A DNA stretch of 64,000 nucleotides from Antedon mediterranea (lineage: Eukaryota > Echinodermata > Crinoidea > Comatulida > Antedonidae): assembly GCF_964355755.1 (NCBI RefSeq), contig NC_092676.1, forward strand, positions 7,670,288 to 7,734,287, given 5' to 3'. Made by a program: the position numbers and the translations under genes. Positions 14,201-24,880 of this stretch are shown in pieces. The notes under the pieces are model-generated. The model worked only from the letters and a program-made list of their open reading frames with translations, was not told the origin of the DNA and did no database searches. The first letter of the stretch is position 1. Every line of letters begins with the position of its first letter.

Positions 14201-14632
14201 TAGGATTTCGTACAATAACAAGAGGTTATCCAGCAACTTCGTTGCGGATAACCAATTATTAGCTTACCAATCACTTGTTCCAATGTAAAGATTTTTCCCA
14301 CAGCATTCGATACATTCAATCTGCAATAAAAATATTTATACACAGTAAAAAATATAGGTCTAGGTTTTCAGTAAGCATTCAAAGGTAGATCATAGTAATT
14401 TTAAACAATGGATAAAAAGTATAAAATAACATTTTAAAGAACTTCTTAAAGATAAAAATTAAATTCTGATTTGGAACATTAAAATTTAGGTTTTCTTAAA
14501 TTTATATTTTTTTTCAATTTAAATGTTAAGTAAATATATTAATTACAATAATCATACCGATGTTTTAGCTTTATCGCCAAGCAGTTGCAACCTTTCGATC
14601 GCTGGCACAAGTTCAAACGCTTTAACACTCAT
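5257..14632 (-). CDS. TGFBRAP1: TGFBRAP1 / VPS3 orthologue (CORVET subunit), 15 coding exons, 3' end beyond the window
   Basis: Metazoan TGFBRAP1 is the VPS3-type subunit of the CORVET tether, which acts with Rab5 on early endosomes. Exons on the minus strand: 14558-14632, 14268-14320, 13120-13213, 12611-12739, 11894-12055, 11163-11297, 9264-9424, 8701-8833, 8449-8544, 7931-8035, 7311-7502, 6608-6801, 6027-6095, 5693-5765, 5257-5391. All junctions are GT-AG and the phases join into 602 codons without a stop. The N-terminus MSVKAFELVPA matches the vertebrate start. Exons 1-8 give a CNH-type beta-propeller region (about residues 20-310) with IECIECCGKNLYIGTSD and LEPILSGAKIKG. Exons 9-15 give the helical Vps39/clathrin-repeat region, including LLADKRVEEALTLAK and SLFPNLLPSSTKFSRAQPPL. 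The vertebrate protein is about 860 residues, so roughly 30% is missing. A good donor follows 5257, but I found no further exon down to position 1. A 5'UTR acceptor lies at 14655-14656. Confidence 0.93.
8896..9225 (+). mobile_element. SINE-like fragment in a TGFBRAP1 intron
   Basis: Shares GGTGGTAGTCTTCTTGGAT, AAACTGGAGGTTCATTGTAC, GGCTTGTGTGC and the downstream AATTCAGCCCAGTT...GCAAGTCACAGGTTATT with the copy at 27450-27790. Lacks the tRNA-like head. From about 9165 a reversed tRNA-like stretch (GATTTGAACCTGGAATC) follows, perhaps a second SINE. Confidence 0.6.
9538..10938. mobile_element. 1.4-kb TIR element of unknown type in TGFBRAP1 intron 6
   Basis: Left end AAAGTGGAGCTCCACCCAGA and right end CTGAGTGTAGCTCCACTTT are inverted repeats with two mismatches. 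The inside is partly rich in TAGGCCTA words and has minus-strand open frames at 10027-10437 (136 residues) and 10440-10697 (85 residues) that I do not recognise. MITE A sits directly against the right end (10941). Confidence 0.6.
10941..11101. mobile_element. MITE family A copy
   Basis: Terminal repeats AGCTCTGTCTAC and GTAGACAGAGCT; inside CCATATTTGG occurs twice. Flanks are TAA and TTA. Lies 60 bases downstream of TGFBRAP1 exon 6 in genomic order. Confidence 0.85.
12300..12459. mobile_element. MITE family A copy
   Basis: Both ends present (AGCTCTGTCTA / TAGACAGAGCT); the interior has CCATATATGG and CCATATTTGG. In the intron between TGFBRAP1 exons 4 and 5. Confidence 0.85.
13285..13502. mobile_element. 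MITE with GGCCAATTCAGACA ends
   Basis: GGCCAATTCAGACAGCATCA at 13287 is answered by TGATGTCTGAGTTGGCC ending at 13499, an inverted repeat with few mismatches. No coding frame. It is in the intron between TGFBRAP1 exons 2 and 3. Confidence 0.7.
13631..14255. mobile_element. TIR element with GGTTATCCGC ends, 12 bases from a splice donor
   Basis: TTGGTTATCCGC at 13631 is the reverse complement of GCGGATAACCAA ending at 14255. The right end itself forms a hairpin (GGTTATCCAGCAAC at 14224, GTTGCGGATAACC at 14241). The border lies only 12 bases from TGFBRAP1 exon 2 (14268-14320). Internal sequence carries CG-rich words unlike its surroundings. Confidence 0.55.
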
Positions 14633-15479
14633 TGTTTGCTGCGTTTGCTTTCACCTATAAAAATAAGAGGCATAATGGTAAAAATGGAATTGGCATGATC
14701 AACTGTGTATGTCATTATTATCCAGAGAGTAAGCAGTCCCCAGAGTATGTGCAACCCCAATGCTGCCAAGCATTGGAGCACTGCCTTTTTCCCTGCTGTG
14801 AATTCGCACCAAACTTACTTGACATTAAGTACCTGTAAGACACGATCACTCACCATCACCGCCTCACCGCAGGTGAATGTTTTTAAATTGGGTAAGTTCT
14901 AGAGAGAGATCGGGAGTCTAAAATAATGTAAAATGTTGGTTCTGTTGACCTTCCCAATAGAATCATTCAGTCCACTTTTTTCAGGGTCGAAACATCCAAC
15001 TTTATTCAGATAAAAAATAATAAAGAATATAGGCTAGGCCCTCTAGCCTAGGCTAAATAATAAACATGAAAATCAAATATTTCAAAATGTTATTGTAAAT
15101 TCTAAAATTCAATAAAAAAAACTATTTATTTGTAGGATAGGCCTAGGCTAGGCCTATAAGTTACAAGGTCAAGGCACACATGAGACATGTCGTATTATTC
15201 CCAACACGATTGATTGGATGGGCCGAAACGTCCGCCCTGGCTGGACCAAAAAGTCCCTGGCCGAATCGTCCTGCTACCCACAATTGCAACCCCTACTACC
15301 TAGTCTGGGCCTATAAAAAAAAAACAGGCGTACTACTACTAGGCTAGGCTACTAGCTAGTAGGGCCAAGATAAGTATTGTATAACGATATACGACTTTAT
15401 AAACATTAATAGCCTGGTTTTAAATAGGTTCTATATTCTCATCATATGATTCAGTATGAACAATCAAATGTATAATTAC

Positions 15480-15560
15480 CTCAAAATAAACATTGAAAAA
15501 CGTCGACTCAATCCACCACACAGAGATAAGATAGCTGCTAAAAATCTCGACAAATCAATC
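15480..15560 (-). other. Putative non-coding first exon of the TGFBRAP1-like gene
   Basis: The TGFBRAP1 start codon is preceded, 22 bases upstream on the minus strand, by a splice acceptor (AG at 14655-14656). A matching donor GTAATT occurs on the minus strand at 15474-15479, with purine-rich sequence upstream. This suggests an untranslated exon ending at 15480. The upper boundary is a guess. It would place the promoter between about 15560 and 15980, shared with the divergent FAM162 gene. Confidence 0.35.
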
Positions 15561-15787
15561 TAGTAGTATGGCACGTCATTAGTGTCTTCAATCTATTCAA
15601 AATCTGCAATCCTGAATGTTCTCCATTATTTATGGTGGTGTGTCGATTTTAACGATTTCGCAAGTTTGTGGAATGATAAATTAAGCTCTAGGCCTATAAA
15701 TGTTTATCTACTTTATACCCCACCATACTCTATATTTGAAGTTGAAAATACCACTCAGGTTTTTATTGACAAAGGTATCGATTCGTG

Positions 15788-15924
15788 TACGTGTGCGGAA
15801 GGAGAAATTAAAAGACATTGATGGCGTTCCATATTCTAAACAAAAATTTGATTCCGGAGTCGAGTAGGAGGTGGAGTCGAGTCTAGTCGCGAGACGGATA
15901 TCCAGGAGCGGGCCGGCCTACGTG
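15788..15924 (+). promoter_or_regulatory. Two TACGTG hypoxia-response-like words upstream of FAM162
   Basis: TACGTG occurs at 15788-15793 and again at 15919-15924, within about 220 bases of the FAM162 start codon and inside the presumed shared promoter with TGFBRAP1. RCGTG is the core bound by HIF-1/ARNT, and mammalian FAM162A is a known hypoxia target. Whether these words are used is inference; such short motifs also occur by chance. Confidence 0.3.
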
Positions 15925-16005
15925 CATGTTTTCATGTTGTATTGGTAATGGTGGTACATTCTTTTTTGTAAGCTTAAATATTTGTTGCTCATTATTGATT
16001 TGAAC

Positions 16006-16986
16006 ATGATGTTTCGTGGAATAGTAAATATTAGCCGATTAGGCTTCAGAACTGTTAGGATTGGTCAGCCCATGTTAGAAGGTGGAGGAGGCATATGTTT
16101 ATCACCGGCGTTGCCGTTCGGGTCATCACCAGCAGGATTGTCAAGGAGTTGTAGGCAACCCAGAATGAGCCTAGCTTCAGCTAGAAAACTATGTACAAAA
16201 AGTGAAAAGGATGTTGATAAAGTAAAGGAAAATGAAGTTGCCGCAGATGGTAAGAACCCGAGTAAGTACACTCTTTCAAATAGTATTTGTCTTTTTATGT
16301 TTTAAGAGTGGTAAATATTAATTGCAGTCATTGAATATCATTGACATTAATCATTGATTAAAAAATTCTATCAGTTATCATAATTATACTTTTATATAGC
16401 AATTTATTGCACTACCTACAGTTACCGAATACAATTTTTTTTTTTTTTTAGTTTTAGAAGGTTTCCATTTACGAGCAACACGGCCGAACAAAGTGGATCG
16501 TTGGATATTGGTATTTATGGGACGCTACAAGTCAGATCAAGATATTCCGGATTTTGTATCGTAAGGTTTTTTTAACATTCAATATTTTTAACATTCTAAT
16601 TCCATATTCAATAAAATGCAGTAGGATTCAATTTTTCAACATCAGAATGTGATGTGCCCATATATGGATGATAATGTCATATCACTACCATATTTAGGCA
16701 CATCACACTTTCTTTGTCAAACTAGTCTGATAGTAGTGTAGACAGATCTTAAAACACTAATAACATTTGTCTTTTCTTTTATTTCAGAGACACCATTATC
16801 AACAGCACAAAGAATAAATTCAGAATAATAGTAAATATTGGCATGGGTGTTTTTGCGCTTCTTGGTGGTGTAGTAATGATTTACATCGGACGCAAACGAA
16901 TGCAAGCTGGAGAGAGCATCTCAGGAATGAACATAGAACGGCATAAAGCGTTCTACGATAAACAAAAAACAAGTGAAAACAGATGA
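16006..16986 (+). CDS. FAM162A: FAM162-family (UPF0389) mitochondrial membrane protein, 3 exons
   Basis: Exons 16006-16261, 16452-16560 and 16788-16986 give 187 residues. The first donor could instead be at 16250 (exon end 16249, same phase, four residues shorter). The N-terminal part is basic, Ser/Arg-rich and nearly free of acidic residues, as in a mitochondrial presequence. Exon 2 carries the family core NKVDRWILVFMGRYKSDQDI, which lines up with the vertebrate segment around WQKKILIWSGRFK. Exon 3 has STKNKFRIIVNIG, a single membrane helix (about residues 137-156) and the tail SISGMNIERHKAFY, matching the vertebrate LTSLNLEKKARLKEE region. FAM162A (HGTD-P) of mammals is a HIF-1-responsive mitochondrial protein linked to apoptosis; that role is not visible here. 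Two in-frame ATGs are adjacent (16006, 16009); a further upstream ATG at 15982 is possible but lacks similarity. A polyA signal AATAAA occurs at 17327. Vertebrate A and B paralogues cannot be distinguished. Confidence 0.88.
16638..16752. mobile_element. Partial MITE family A copy in FAM162 intron 2
   Basis: Starts inside the element (AATGTGATGTGCCC) and keeps the right end GATAGTAGTGTAGACAGATC. It ends 36 bases before FAM162 exon 3, that is, close to the branch-point region. Confidence 0.75.
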
Positions 16987-17439
16987 TTATAAGAATATGT
17001 AAGGCTAATTTCAAATGCAGTTTTTACAACTTGTGCGAAAAGCATTTCAAATTAATATAATGTAGGGTAATTAGTATTACAATGAATCAAAAACAGAATC
17101 TGATTTCAAAATGATGCTCAGTCTAAAACTTGGTCCCTGCTTGTGATTGGTCAACTATCTTGTATTGTGCCTACATTGTGCCTACATTGTGCCAACCAGG
17201 CGTTTAAAAAGTCTGGCAACATAACATCAAGATAAGCAACAAATTAAAACTGTTGTATTCAAAATAGTATACAGTACAGTAGTATGAAAAAGTGAGTTAA
17301 TAAGGGTGGGAGGTAACAGTATTACAAATAAATAACTGTAAGTAGAGATAATGACAGCTTCTAAGCTTTGTGAAAAAAATCATTTGGTATTTAAAATGTT
17401 AGGAAATTCTACAGTAAATTTTTGTAAATTGCATTGTAA

Positions 17440-17645
17440 AGCGTGGTTCCCACTAGCGACGCAACGCAAGGACGTAACGCAACGCAAGTGAATTGACCAA
17501 TCACAAGCGATGGCTTATTCGCTTGTGATTGCTAACTGTCTATAACTTTGCTTGTCATTGGTTAAACGCGTTCTAGTGGGAACCAAGCTTAACTAGCTTG
17601 CGTTGCGTTTACGTCCTTGCGTTACGTTCTAATGGGAACCAAGCT
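17440..17645. mobile_element. MITE family C (AGCGTGGTTCCCACTAG ends), TAA target duplication
   Basis: 206 bases, ends AGCGTGGTTCCCACTAG and AATGGGAACCAAGCT, with TAA on both sides (17437-17439, 17646-17648). The inside has inverted CGCAACGCAAGGACGTAACG-like stretches. Related copies at 32015-32362, 52041-52226 (rearranged), 52974-53045 (partial) and 57659-57767. Lies in the FAM162 3' region. Confidence 0.85.
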
Positions 17646-18250
17646 TAAGCAACAAACTATACAGACATATTTTAACGCACATGTGTGTATCCTTACTACC
17701 TGATTGGTTAATTTTGTATCACATGTTGATCGTCCAGTACTCCATTGCACGGTAAAAGTTCTATTCATTCTACTGCTTGTTCAGCTTTTTCTAAACATGT
17801 TGAGAATGTTGGGGTTTAGAATGAATGTTTTTGGATCCATTGAATGGGAGAATATTTTCATTCGTTGAAAAGCCAGACTGTCCTGTGCACCTCGTAAACA
17901 TTCATTATTTGTAATATCACATAAAGACATAAAATTATTATACTTAATATGCGAAATTGATAAAATAAAGTTTTCATTGTAGAGAATAACCAATGTCAAA
18001 TTATAAAAAAAGTTTTTTTTTTTAAATTATGAAATTGTTTTTGTTATCTAATAATGGTGCTGTATACCTACCTTTTCTGATAAATATTTTATAGCCAAAT
18101 ATAGTATATATTAATATAAATATATATCTCTAAAATGTGTGTGTAAATTAGAACATTAACAGCTGAAGTAGTTTGAATTGTAAACATGTTATCCATTGAA
18201 AATGGAACTTGAAATAAATGTTTGAAATCAAGAATGCATACCTTTCTTTT

Positions 18251-18520
18251 TTTACGGGCTTATGGGAGGGTAGGGCAACATTTACGGGCTTATGGGAGGG
18301 TAGGGCAACATTTACGGGCTTATGGGAGGGTAGGGCAACATTTACGGGCTTATGGGAGGGTAGGGCAACATTTACGGGCTTATGGGAGGGTAGGGCAACA
18401 TTTACGGGCTTATGGGAGGGTAGGGCAACATTTACGGGCTTATGGGAGGGTAGGGCAACATTTACGGGCTTATGGGAGGGTAGGGCAACATTTACGGGCT
18501 TATGGGAGGGTAGGGCAAAA
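18251..18520 (+). repeat. 30-bp minisatellite, 9 perfect copies, each a G-quadruplex motif
   Basis: Nine head-to-tail units of exactly 30 bases with no differences seen except in the last bases of copy 9. Each unit has GGGCTTATGGGAGGGTAGGG, four runs of three G with loops of 5, 1 and 2. Since 30 is a multiple of three, both strands stay open through the array; those frames are by-products and not genes. Confidence 0.97.
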
Positions 18521-18594
18521 TTTTGCCTTGTAACAGGAATTACAGGACCCTGTGTGGTCCTATCGGCTCCCTTTCTGAGTTTGTTACTTGTGGG

Positions 18595-18865
18595 CAGGAG
18601 GTGCAGATCGAGTGAGTGGCGGTTAAGACAGTGGAACTGTAATCCATAGCCATAACACCAGTAAGGGTTCAAGAATCACTTAGTCCATGGTTCTGGTGGT
18701 AGAACAAGTCTTCTTGGGTAAGGACTATAAACTGTAGGTCTAGTGTATATGCATATTGCTTGTGTGCACTTTAAGAACCTAGTACATCTTTCGAGACGAG
18801 TAGGAGGTTACCCCGGTGTACTAGTTCACACACTCAGCCACTGTCACTCACAGTCGCTTCTAGTA
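18595..18865 (+). mobile_element. tRNA-derived SINE, best preserved copy
   Basis: Box A-like TGGCGGTTAAGACAGTGG and box B-like GGGTTCAAGAATC, 45 bases apart, start the element. The body has CATGGTTCTGGTGGTAGAAC, GTCTTCTTGGGTAAGGAC and TACCCCGGTGTACTAGT. Shared with 27450-27790 (same strand) and 33690-34030 and 57975-58235 (other strand). Confidence 0.75.
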
Positions 18866-20514
18866 GGCCTACTAGTTGCAAAATCTTGTTGGACTCAATA
18901 GAAGAAGAAATACTGTGAGACGGTTGGGGTGATGTTTATACCTAATTCAGTAAAACAGACTGCTTGGTGTTAGAAACTTCCAGATCTTTGGTGTCCATCT
19001 CGTAACACAAGTCACAGCCTTCAACGTCTTCTGTGTTGCAATGTCTCAATCAAAATATCCCTAATTTAAAATTTTCACATTTTAATGAACGACAACTTGT
19101 ACAAAACATTCTAATTAACTTGTTTATTAGACTACCATACATATAGCTCGCACAGTTCACAAGAAAGGATTTTTACGCTTCACTGCCCCAATAAGCTTGT
19201 AGAATAATTACTTAATTAAAATTATCTAATAGTTAATACTAATTAGCAATTATTTAAACAAATAAACAACAAGTCATACTATTGTCAATATTATAGCCAA
19301 TAGTGCATTATAAACTGTTATACTACTGACTACTCATTGCCTAACAAATACCACAGTAAAAATGTTATGTATATTAATTCTTCAAACCCATGTATTATTT
19401 TTCAATATTGAACTAAAAAATAAAATTAACAAAACTTGGTAACGTTTGAAATAAAAGACTAAAGCAATCAGTAGACATATTTTATTAACATTTTTGGAAG
19501 CCATTAAATAATGAAAACACAACTATTTAAAAAATGTATTTCAACCTTAACAAAAAACAATTTAACTGGTTCCAAATAACGTTAACTAACAGTAAAGACA
19601 CCAAGAAAACATTTGCATAAACTGTCAGATCTCATCTTTTGAGATAAGTACGAATAAATGATGCAAATTGTTCACTTGGTGATTATTACTACAAGCATTA
19701 TCGGAGCAGTGAAGCGGAACGACCTAGAAAGTCTATTAGCAAATAGAATTATGTGCATGGCGTGTCTATCTTTGAATGTGCCGAATAAAACATGAATTGT
19801 ATCTGTTATGTCTGATGATACATGTTTCTGTCACAAGTCCTACCGTCACAATCCGAAACAACTCCTATTTTCACGACTTTCCGATTGCGCAACCATAATG
19901 CTAAAGACGACAAAGCAAGAAATCTTTACAATCATCTATGCATGTCTACAAACAACACTTTCACAGAGATTTCACGTTAAGTTTGTAGAAACATGCGCAG
20001 AAAATAGCAATAGGTATGTCATGCTTCATTGCCTTTTGAATTTCATCACGCAGTCAAAAAGTCTCCTACCAAAATGGAAACGCTTTCCACTTTTTACTGT
20101 CCACTTTTTCAACATTAAAAAAAACCTTGATCAAAAAAAATACAACAAGGTCCAAAAAACAACTTTTTTTTCTTCATATTCTTAAAAATAAAATAATTTG
20201 ATAATTTTTGCTTAATTTTTTTCTAATAATTGCAAATTGGAATGGTTACCAAAACTGTACTTCTGTTTTCGTTTTCTTTGATTCACAATAAATAAAATAT
20301 TTTAACAAAATAACATGCTGCGGCTTTAAAAAAAATTTAGTTTTAAATGAGAAGCACCAAGAAAATATTTAATAAAAGTATATAATCTTTTTAATTAATA
20401 ATAATAATAATTTTTTGACAAATTCAAGGTAAGGCATATTAAAAACAGGGTTCCAGTTTTTGTTTTAGTAAATTATTACAGTATATAATGATATACAAAA
20501 CATTTGTTCTAAAT

Positions 20515-20613
20515 GAACAACAAAAGAGTAAGGCCAAGTTCACACTAGAACAACAAAAGAGTAAGGCCAAGTTCACACTAGAACAACAAAAGAGTAAGGC
20601 CAAGTTCACACTA
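20515..20613 (+). repeat. 33-bp direct repeat, 3 copies
   Basis: AACAACAAAAGAGTAAGGCC followed by AAGTTCACACTAG is repeated three times with a 33-base period and no visible difference. Confidence 0.95.
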
Positions 20614-23600
20614 GAGGACTGTAATCTAGATTGGGAGCTACCATTAGCCTAACCGATTGCAGCCTACGTGAGAACGCTCTATACGTCAACTAAATTATCA
20701 AATGTTTACAGTAAACAAAAGTATGTTGTAAATATAGGATAATAATTGTATATATAATATTTTTTGTTTATATTTAGTTCTTTGAAACAACAAAGGCTAT
20801 AAAAAAGTAATTTAATTTTGACAGGGATAAAATTCTAAACAGCAGTGATATACTAGAAATTTAATGGATATGATAAGGATGAAATTTTCCTTTTGCGAGA
20901 AAACTGGAACCCTAATAATCTAGGTAAATATTACTGGGGAAAAAAAAGTAGAGATCAAACGAGAGGCTTTGGCAAATAAAAAGAATGATTTAAAAAATCT
21001 ACTGTCTGACTGAAATAGAAACAGAAAAATGAGATTTGTTGGGAAATTCCCAGAAGCGCACATGAGATTCTAGATTTGAGTAGTGCTTATTATTAATGTG
21101 AGCTAGTTATTAAGAGCAAGGTCAAGAGTAAGGTCAGGAGAAGGTCACAAGTAAGGTCAAAGTTTAATGTGAGCTAGTTATTAAGAGCATTATTTGACCA
21201 AATCAACAGATGTATGCCGAATGAACATAGCAACAGGTAATGAAACCGATGAGTAAGGTCAAGAGAAGGTCAAAAGTAAGGTCAAAGTTTAATGTTAGTA
21301 TGATGTTCAACAAACTCATACAATTAATAAGTTGGTGGTGGGGACACCATTCAGACAGTAAAACATAAGAATTTAATATTCGATTTTTTAAATAATTTTA
21401 AACCTAATTTGACATCTAAAACCCTGAGATGAGAGAATATGACAATACACAACACATGGATATCTAACAATAACAACTAAAAGCATTCAATCACAAATTT
21501 TGATTTAAAAACAACTATGTAAAACAACTACCATAAATATATTTGCTTTTTGATTTAATACCAACATAGTAAATATTCTAATTTTGTTTATTTTATTAAA
21601 ACAGGTTTGTTTTATCCTGTCAATTATATTAATTGAAATAAATTGCATATATAGCCAATTAACTTACTGTCCCACTGATATTTTTTTGATAAATATTTAC
21701 CTTTTTGAAATTTAAGATAAACAGAAGTAGTAGTAGAATTAGAATTGTAACATTCACATTTCAAGAAGAAAATTTTAGTTTAAAAATAATTTTTTCGAAA
21801 AATGGGAACAAAAAATTCTTCTATGAATTGCACAGCCGATTTAATTAAAAGTAAAATTTTTTTCATTTTACCCAAGAGATTTTGACACAAGAAAATACTG
21901 TTATTATTATATATCATACAATTTCATATTAAATATTTTTCTGAAGATAAATGGATGGAAGTTTCTGTTACCTGAATTGAATACCAAATTCTTTTCCCCC
22001 TCATTACTGTAAAGTTATTATCAATGCTTTTAGAATAAAACTTATTCACACTATAACATCGTTTTCGGTTTTTTACTAAAATCAAACTGGAAATGAGAAC
22101 AAATTTGATACATCTAAAAATGTCATGTAGAATTCCCAGAAAGTGCGGACGAGATTCAATAGTGGAGTTTGATTCTAGAAAATTAAACATTTTTTAAAGA
22201 ATATTGCTAAGCAACAGTAAATAGTTTGAAGAAGTAATTTTGAAAATACGTCTGATAAATATCATTTATTTTCAGATTTTTAAAAATGTAACAATTTTAT
22301 CTATAGACACTGTACCTAACAATAAAACAAAAGTCGTTTTAAGTACTAACAATAATAATAATTATGTTTCTTTGGATTTAGCCGCCCATTCCACAATTTC
22401 TCGATTCATAATGGTAATGTTTAAAACAAATAAAAATCTTGGTTTGTACACAAAAAAAAAGAATTTTTTACATTGCTAATTTCTTAATGTTTCACTTTTT
22501 GAACATACATTTATTGCATAGTATGCTGTTAATCAATTTGGATATATCTTTATTTTTTTTCCTGACAAATATACTTGAAAATCAATTATACCCAATCAGA
22601 AATTCTGAAAATACGAGATTGGAAGAACACTCTAAAAACACACACACACACACACATACTCAAAAAATCCTAGTCATATCGTCAACGTCATATTTTATGC
22701 ACAAAACTGTTTTTTTAATGTTAATAAAAATGTGTAATCTTGAAAAACATGAATATTTTATGTATTGCTCTGAAATATATACTGTCTGCCGTGAAACTAA
22801 GAATAAAGAACATTATTTCAATCATAAGGAATTAATTATTAAAAATTTCTATTTCAATCAATTATTAATTTCGTTAATAACTTTTTTTAACGCAACTCCG
22901 CACCCCACTTTTTTTTAAACAGCTGCCAACCAATCAGATGCTGAATCTCAAATTCAAAAAAATTATGGTAAAAATGGTCAATTTTATAAAACTAAACATA
23001 ACATTTTTAATACTTACTTAAACAAAACTTACATTTTTTTTGGCAAGGTGGTCAAAGAAAGAATTATAAAAAAGCAACTATCGAAAACCAAGATTGTTGA
23101 ATTACTCAGTTTCAAGTAAATTTAAAGGTACAATTAAAAACTAATAAGACAATTTAATTAAGGTACTGTACTTCTATTTGAAATGTTGAAGGACAAAATG
23201 AGACAATATTCTAGGAATTGTATATCTCTTTGTTGTATGTAGTCTAACAGCTGAGATTACATAACAATCCAAGATAATGGGAAGGTACTCAACATATTTT
23301 AATTTATTCGTAAAAAAATGTAATTGTTCTAAAAACGAACTAAATATTAACAACTTTAAATTGTTCGTTTCTATTTCATACCAGACAGTATATTTTGAGG
23401 GAAAAAACGGTTTTTTTGCTGATGTACAATCTTTATTATGTTTATGTTATATAATAAATATGTTTTGTTTTTGTTTATTATGTTTGTTTGTTTGTGTCTG
23501 TCTGTATATACATGTTTATATTTACATTTGTTTGTTTTGTAAAAATATAATCTTTGCTTCTTTTTATGACAAATATTATGTTCAGCACTATGGTAAAGTT

Positions 23601-24761
23601 TTTGACATTTTTATAAATTGATTAATTAATATTCTGTTTTGTATTTCTAACACTATAATATATGTCAACAATGTATATTTGGTTGATGCTGTGTATTTAT
23701 TTATAATAACATGTGACTGAAGTACATTTGCATACATGTGTAAAGAGGTTATTTTATATAGTAAAAAAGTAAACTTAAATAATTAAAATATCCAACATCT
23801 ATTTCAATGTGACATGTCCCTACAAAAAACAAGGAGATTTTCGATTGCTAATAATGATAAATAATGTATTACACAGTAATGTGTAAAGGTTTGTATCGCG
23901 AGTAATAGTGTGTTCCCAGCAAATTCAAAATCAAGAATGTCTTAGTTATGCTACACTTGCCAAACCGATATGTTCCATTTTTGCTTTAATACTTGCAATT
24001 TTAATATTACATTTTTATATTGGTCAATTCAGCTTTTCTCCGGAAAACGGTTGTAGAATAACTTGACATAATTAGATTTTGTACAAAACAAAAACCTGTA
24101 ATATCAGGTATGATAATTATTAAATCTGTTAATAAATGTATTGAATTGAGGACTTGTTAAAATGCAACAAAGCCGATTGTGTTCAATTTGTATTCTGAAA
24201 ATAAATCATTGGTAAATTGAAATGAAATTAACCCTTCCCCACCGCTCCCCTCCCCCAGGTTGTAGGAACATGTCTTTAAATGTAAAACATTAACACCAAT
24301 GAACACTAGAACCCATACAATAGTTCTGTAAACGAACAAAAAAAACATCACTACAAACCTTATCTACAAATGTAAAGCCAGTCAAAACAAGAGGTATTCA
24401 GATTAAGTCATGACAATTGACTCGTGTAGTCTAATCATTTTAATCACCGTGATAACACCATTGATGCATATACACGTCAATAATCAAACTGTGCATGAAT
24501 ATGGTGCTATGCAAGAATTAGTACAACAAGTTTTAAAGTTCCAATACTTTCAACAAAGGTAGCTGATTGGTCAGATTGAATGTACATCAAATTTTTTAAG
24601 ATAAAAAGTGAAGAAACATGGATTAGTGAAGGATTTTGCCAAATTTAATTTTTGCATGAAACAACAAACAATAAAAGTCACATGATGCATCTGAATTCCT
24701 TATGTGTAGGCTAATGCAATGAAAATAAGACAACATGTACTATCTACTACTTAGACTCTGT

Positions 24762-24880
24762 CCAGACTGCTGAATGTTTCCATATATGGAAATGGTATTA
24801 CCAAATATGGTAGTGATATTACCTTATATGAAAATGGTATTGCCATATATGGCCATAACAGTTTATTTCAGGCCTGGACA
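24762..24880. mobile_element. Diverged relative of MITE family A
   Basis: GACTCTGTCCAGACTG at the left and GCCTGGACAGTTTT at the right frame an interior with CCATATATGG twice and CCAAATATGG once. The ends and the centre recall MITE A but are clearly different. Confidence 0.5.

Noticed and set aside
18148-18672. Long open frames on both strands with repeated residues (ALPSHKPVNV or TGLWEGRA)
   Set aside because: They come from the 30-bp array, whose length is a multiple of three, so frames stay open without selection; no start context or conserved domain.
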